Assembly (NCBI RefSeq): GCF_021590045.1
Contig: NZ_CP062221.1
Location: 930,001-994,000, forward strand
Origin: Cellulomonas palmilytica
GTDB taxonomy: Bacteria; Actinomycetota; Actinomycetes; Actinomycetales; Cellulomonadaceae
Reading direction: 5' to 3'
Length of the DNA: 64,000 bases
Shown piece after piece: positions 63,091 to 64,000 of this stretch (its first letter is position 1; every line of letters begins with the position of its first letter). The position numbers and the translations under genes are program-made. The notes beneath the pieces were generated by a model that searched no databases, was not told the origin of the DNA, and saw only the letters and a list, made by a program, of their open reading frames with translations.

Positions 63091-64000
63091 ATGAGCGTCG
63101 AAGAGCCAGACGTGAGAGAGGGATCTGGCAGTGTGTTGCCTGCACCACCGGTGCCACCCGTTCTTGACCCGAGCGATGGACTCACCATCCTCCGGAACAA
63201 CGTCGAGTCCGCTCTGCTCGCCCTCCCGGGGCACTTCGCGTTCGACAACCCAGTGAGCGGCATCAACGCCACTGACCTGTTCAACCTCAACACATTGATG
63301 GGTGCTGGCATCGAGGTAGAAGTCGTTCGCGCGCTGAACGGTCTACGGGACCTTTGGGACCCCGACAACGACTGGAAGGGGTATACCTTCGAGCGCTCGT
63401 CCCAGGCTTTCCCCGACGTGCGGCTGACCTTCCGCTCGCGCGAGCGCGAAGACACAAAGCTCGGCATCGAGCTCAAGGGCTGGTTCACGTTCGCCAAGGA
63501 AGGGGTTCCGAGCCTGCGCTATCAGGTCTCGCCAGCCGCGTGCGCGCTGCACGACATGGTCTGTGTCGTTCCGTGGTATCTCTCTAATGCGGTCTCCGGC
63601 TCGCCTCGAGTGGCGAAGCCATGGGTAGAGAGTGCAAGGTACGCCGCTGAATGGCGAGACTACTGGTGGGAGCACGTCAGGCGTGAGAAGGGCGGTAAGA
63701 GCAAGGCGGTGACCTACCCCGTCGACGCGGCCCCGTATCCATCGAAGGCAGAGCTCGTGTCAGCCGTGCCGGCGTACGACGGCGGCAAGAACTTCGGTCG
63801 CCTACCGCGCTGCAAGCCGCTCATGGACGCGTTCATCGACTCAACGATGGCGCTCGAAGTTCTCGGCATCCCGGTCAGCAGTTGGGTGTACTTCCTCAAG
63901 CAGCACACCGACCAGGCGAGCCCCGAGGAGCTTCGCCTGGCGTTGGAAACGCGAGCGCTGAAGGCGATGCGGGAACGTGGCGAACAGGAGGCCGAGCAGG
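63091..64000 (+). CDS. Restriction endonuclease-like protein, PD-(D/E)xK type (3' truncated by window)
   Basis: The frame is open from the ATG at 63091 to the window end (303 residues so far). The centre has a PD-(D/E)xK-like pattern: FPDVRLTFRS with Asp, then KLGIELKGWFTF with Glu-x-Lys. VVPWYLSNAVSGSPR and YAAEWRDYWWEH follow, a pattern I associate with uncharacterised type II-like restriction proteins. Codon use (GAA, CCA, TCT, AAT, ACA) is clearly less GC-biased than the backbone. It is divergent from the nuclease-helical operon. A methylase or other partner might lie to the right, outside the window. Confidence 0.65.
   Translation, partial: MSVEEPDVREGSGSVLPAPPVPPVLDPSDGLTILRNNVESALLALPGHFAFDNPVSGINATDLFNLNTLMGAGIEVEVVRALNGLRDLWDPDNDWKGYTFERSSQAFPDVRLTFRSREREDTKLGIELKGWFTFAKEGVPSLRYQVSPAACALHDMVCVVPWYLSNAVSGSPRVAKPWVESARYAAEWRDYWWEHVRREKGGKSKAVTYPVDAAPYPSKAELVSAVPAYDGGKNFGRLPRCKPLMDAFIDSTMALEVLGIPVSSWVYFLKQHTDQASPEELRLALETRALKAMRERGEQEAEQ

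Overview
The window is very GC-rich, densely coded actinobacterial DNA. The gene families (bacterial proteasome activator, a cvn-type conservon, DUF5926, UvrA-like protein, many sugar regulators) and the order DUF5926 - glycosyltransferase - large membrane protein - pheA - diacylglycerol kinase - serS - HAD phosphatase point to Micrococcales, most likely Cellulomonas or a close relative. The species call is inference. Many genes start directly on a predicted 5' end: a -10-like hexamer (mostly TANNNT) lies 6 or 7 nt before the start codon with no ribosome binding site. I used this to choose several starts.

Region 1 (1-9627) is sugar metabolism. It holds the end of an ABC permease, a ribokinase/sugar acetyltransferase pair, a divergent GH43 glycosidase with a LacI regulator and a 17-bp palindromic operator candidate between them, then a sialic-acid/amino-sugar cluster (a truncated N-acetylneuraminate lyase remnant, ROK kinase, NanE, NagB, GntR regulator, DUF4862). 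The lyase has lost its catalytic two thirds, so this locus cannot itself complete sialic acid cleavage.

Region 2 (9700-26400) is mixed housekeeping: a short UvrA-like ATPase, a small alarmone synthetase, DUF2278, a double-domain universal stress protein, an amidohydrolase, two MFS exporters, a two-component system, a VanY-type peptidase, an MFS/AraC/VOC operon, a LacI regulator and phosphoglucomutase. Four copies of a palindromic intergenic repeat follow at 26514-26784, with a fifth copy upstream of serS.

Region 3 (26800-45060) is conserved chromosomal backbone: DUF5926, a methyltransferase for alkylated DNA, glycosyltransferase, a 1477-residue internally duplicated membrane protein, prephenate dehydratase, a GntR regulator, diacylglycerol kinase, SerS, a HAD phosphatase, a three-gene sugar ABC importer, an EamA exporter, the proteasome activator Bpa and a quinone oxidoreductase. 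Region 4 (45303-51644) is a conservon: a sensor with a very long Tyr-Glu-Pro-rich tail, roadblock, DUF742 and GTPase proteins. A lone PIN-domain protein and a small secreted protein follow.

Region 5 (53091-64000) is the left part of an integrative element in tRNA-Ser(UGA). It carries a tyrosine integrase with candidate arm-type sites, an excisionase-like gene, a membrane protein plus a 449-residue helical protein of unknown function, an IS3-family element, a two-gene operon (a PD-(D/E)xK nuclease-like protein and a helical partner), an IS21-family element and a divergent, second PD-(D/E)xK-like gene running off the window. IS21 sits in the middle of a palindrome between the divergent nuclease-like genes. 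This cargo looks like an undescribed defence-type module and is the best candidate for novelty. The right end of the element is not in the window.
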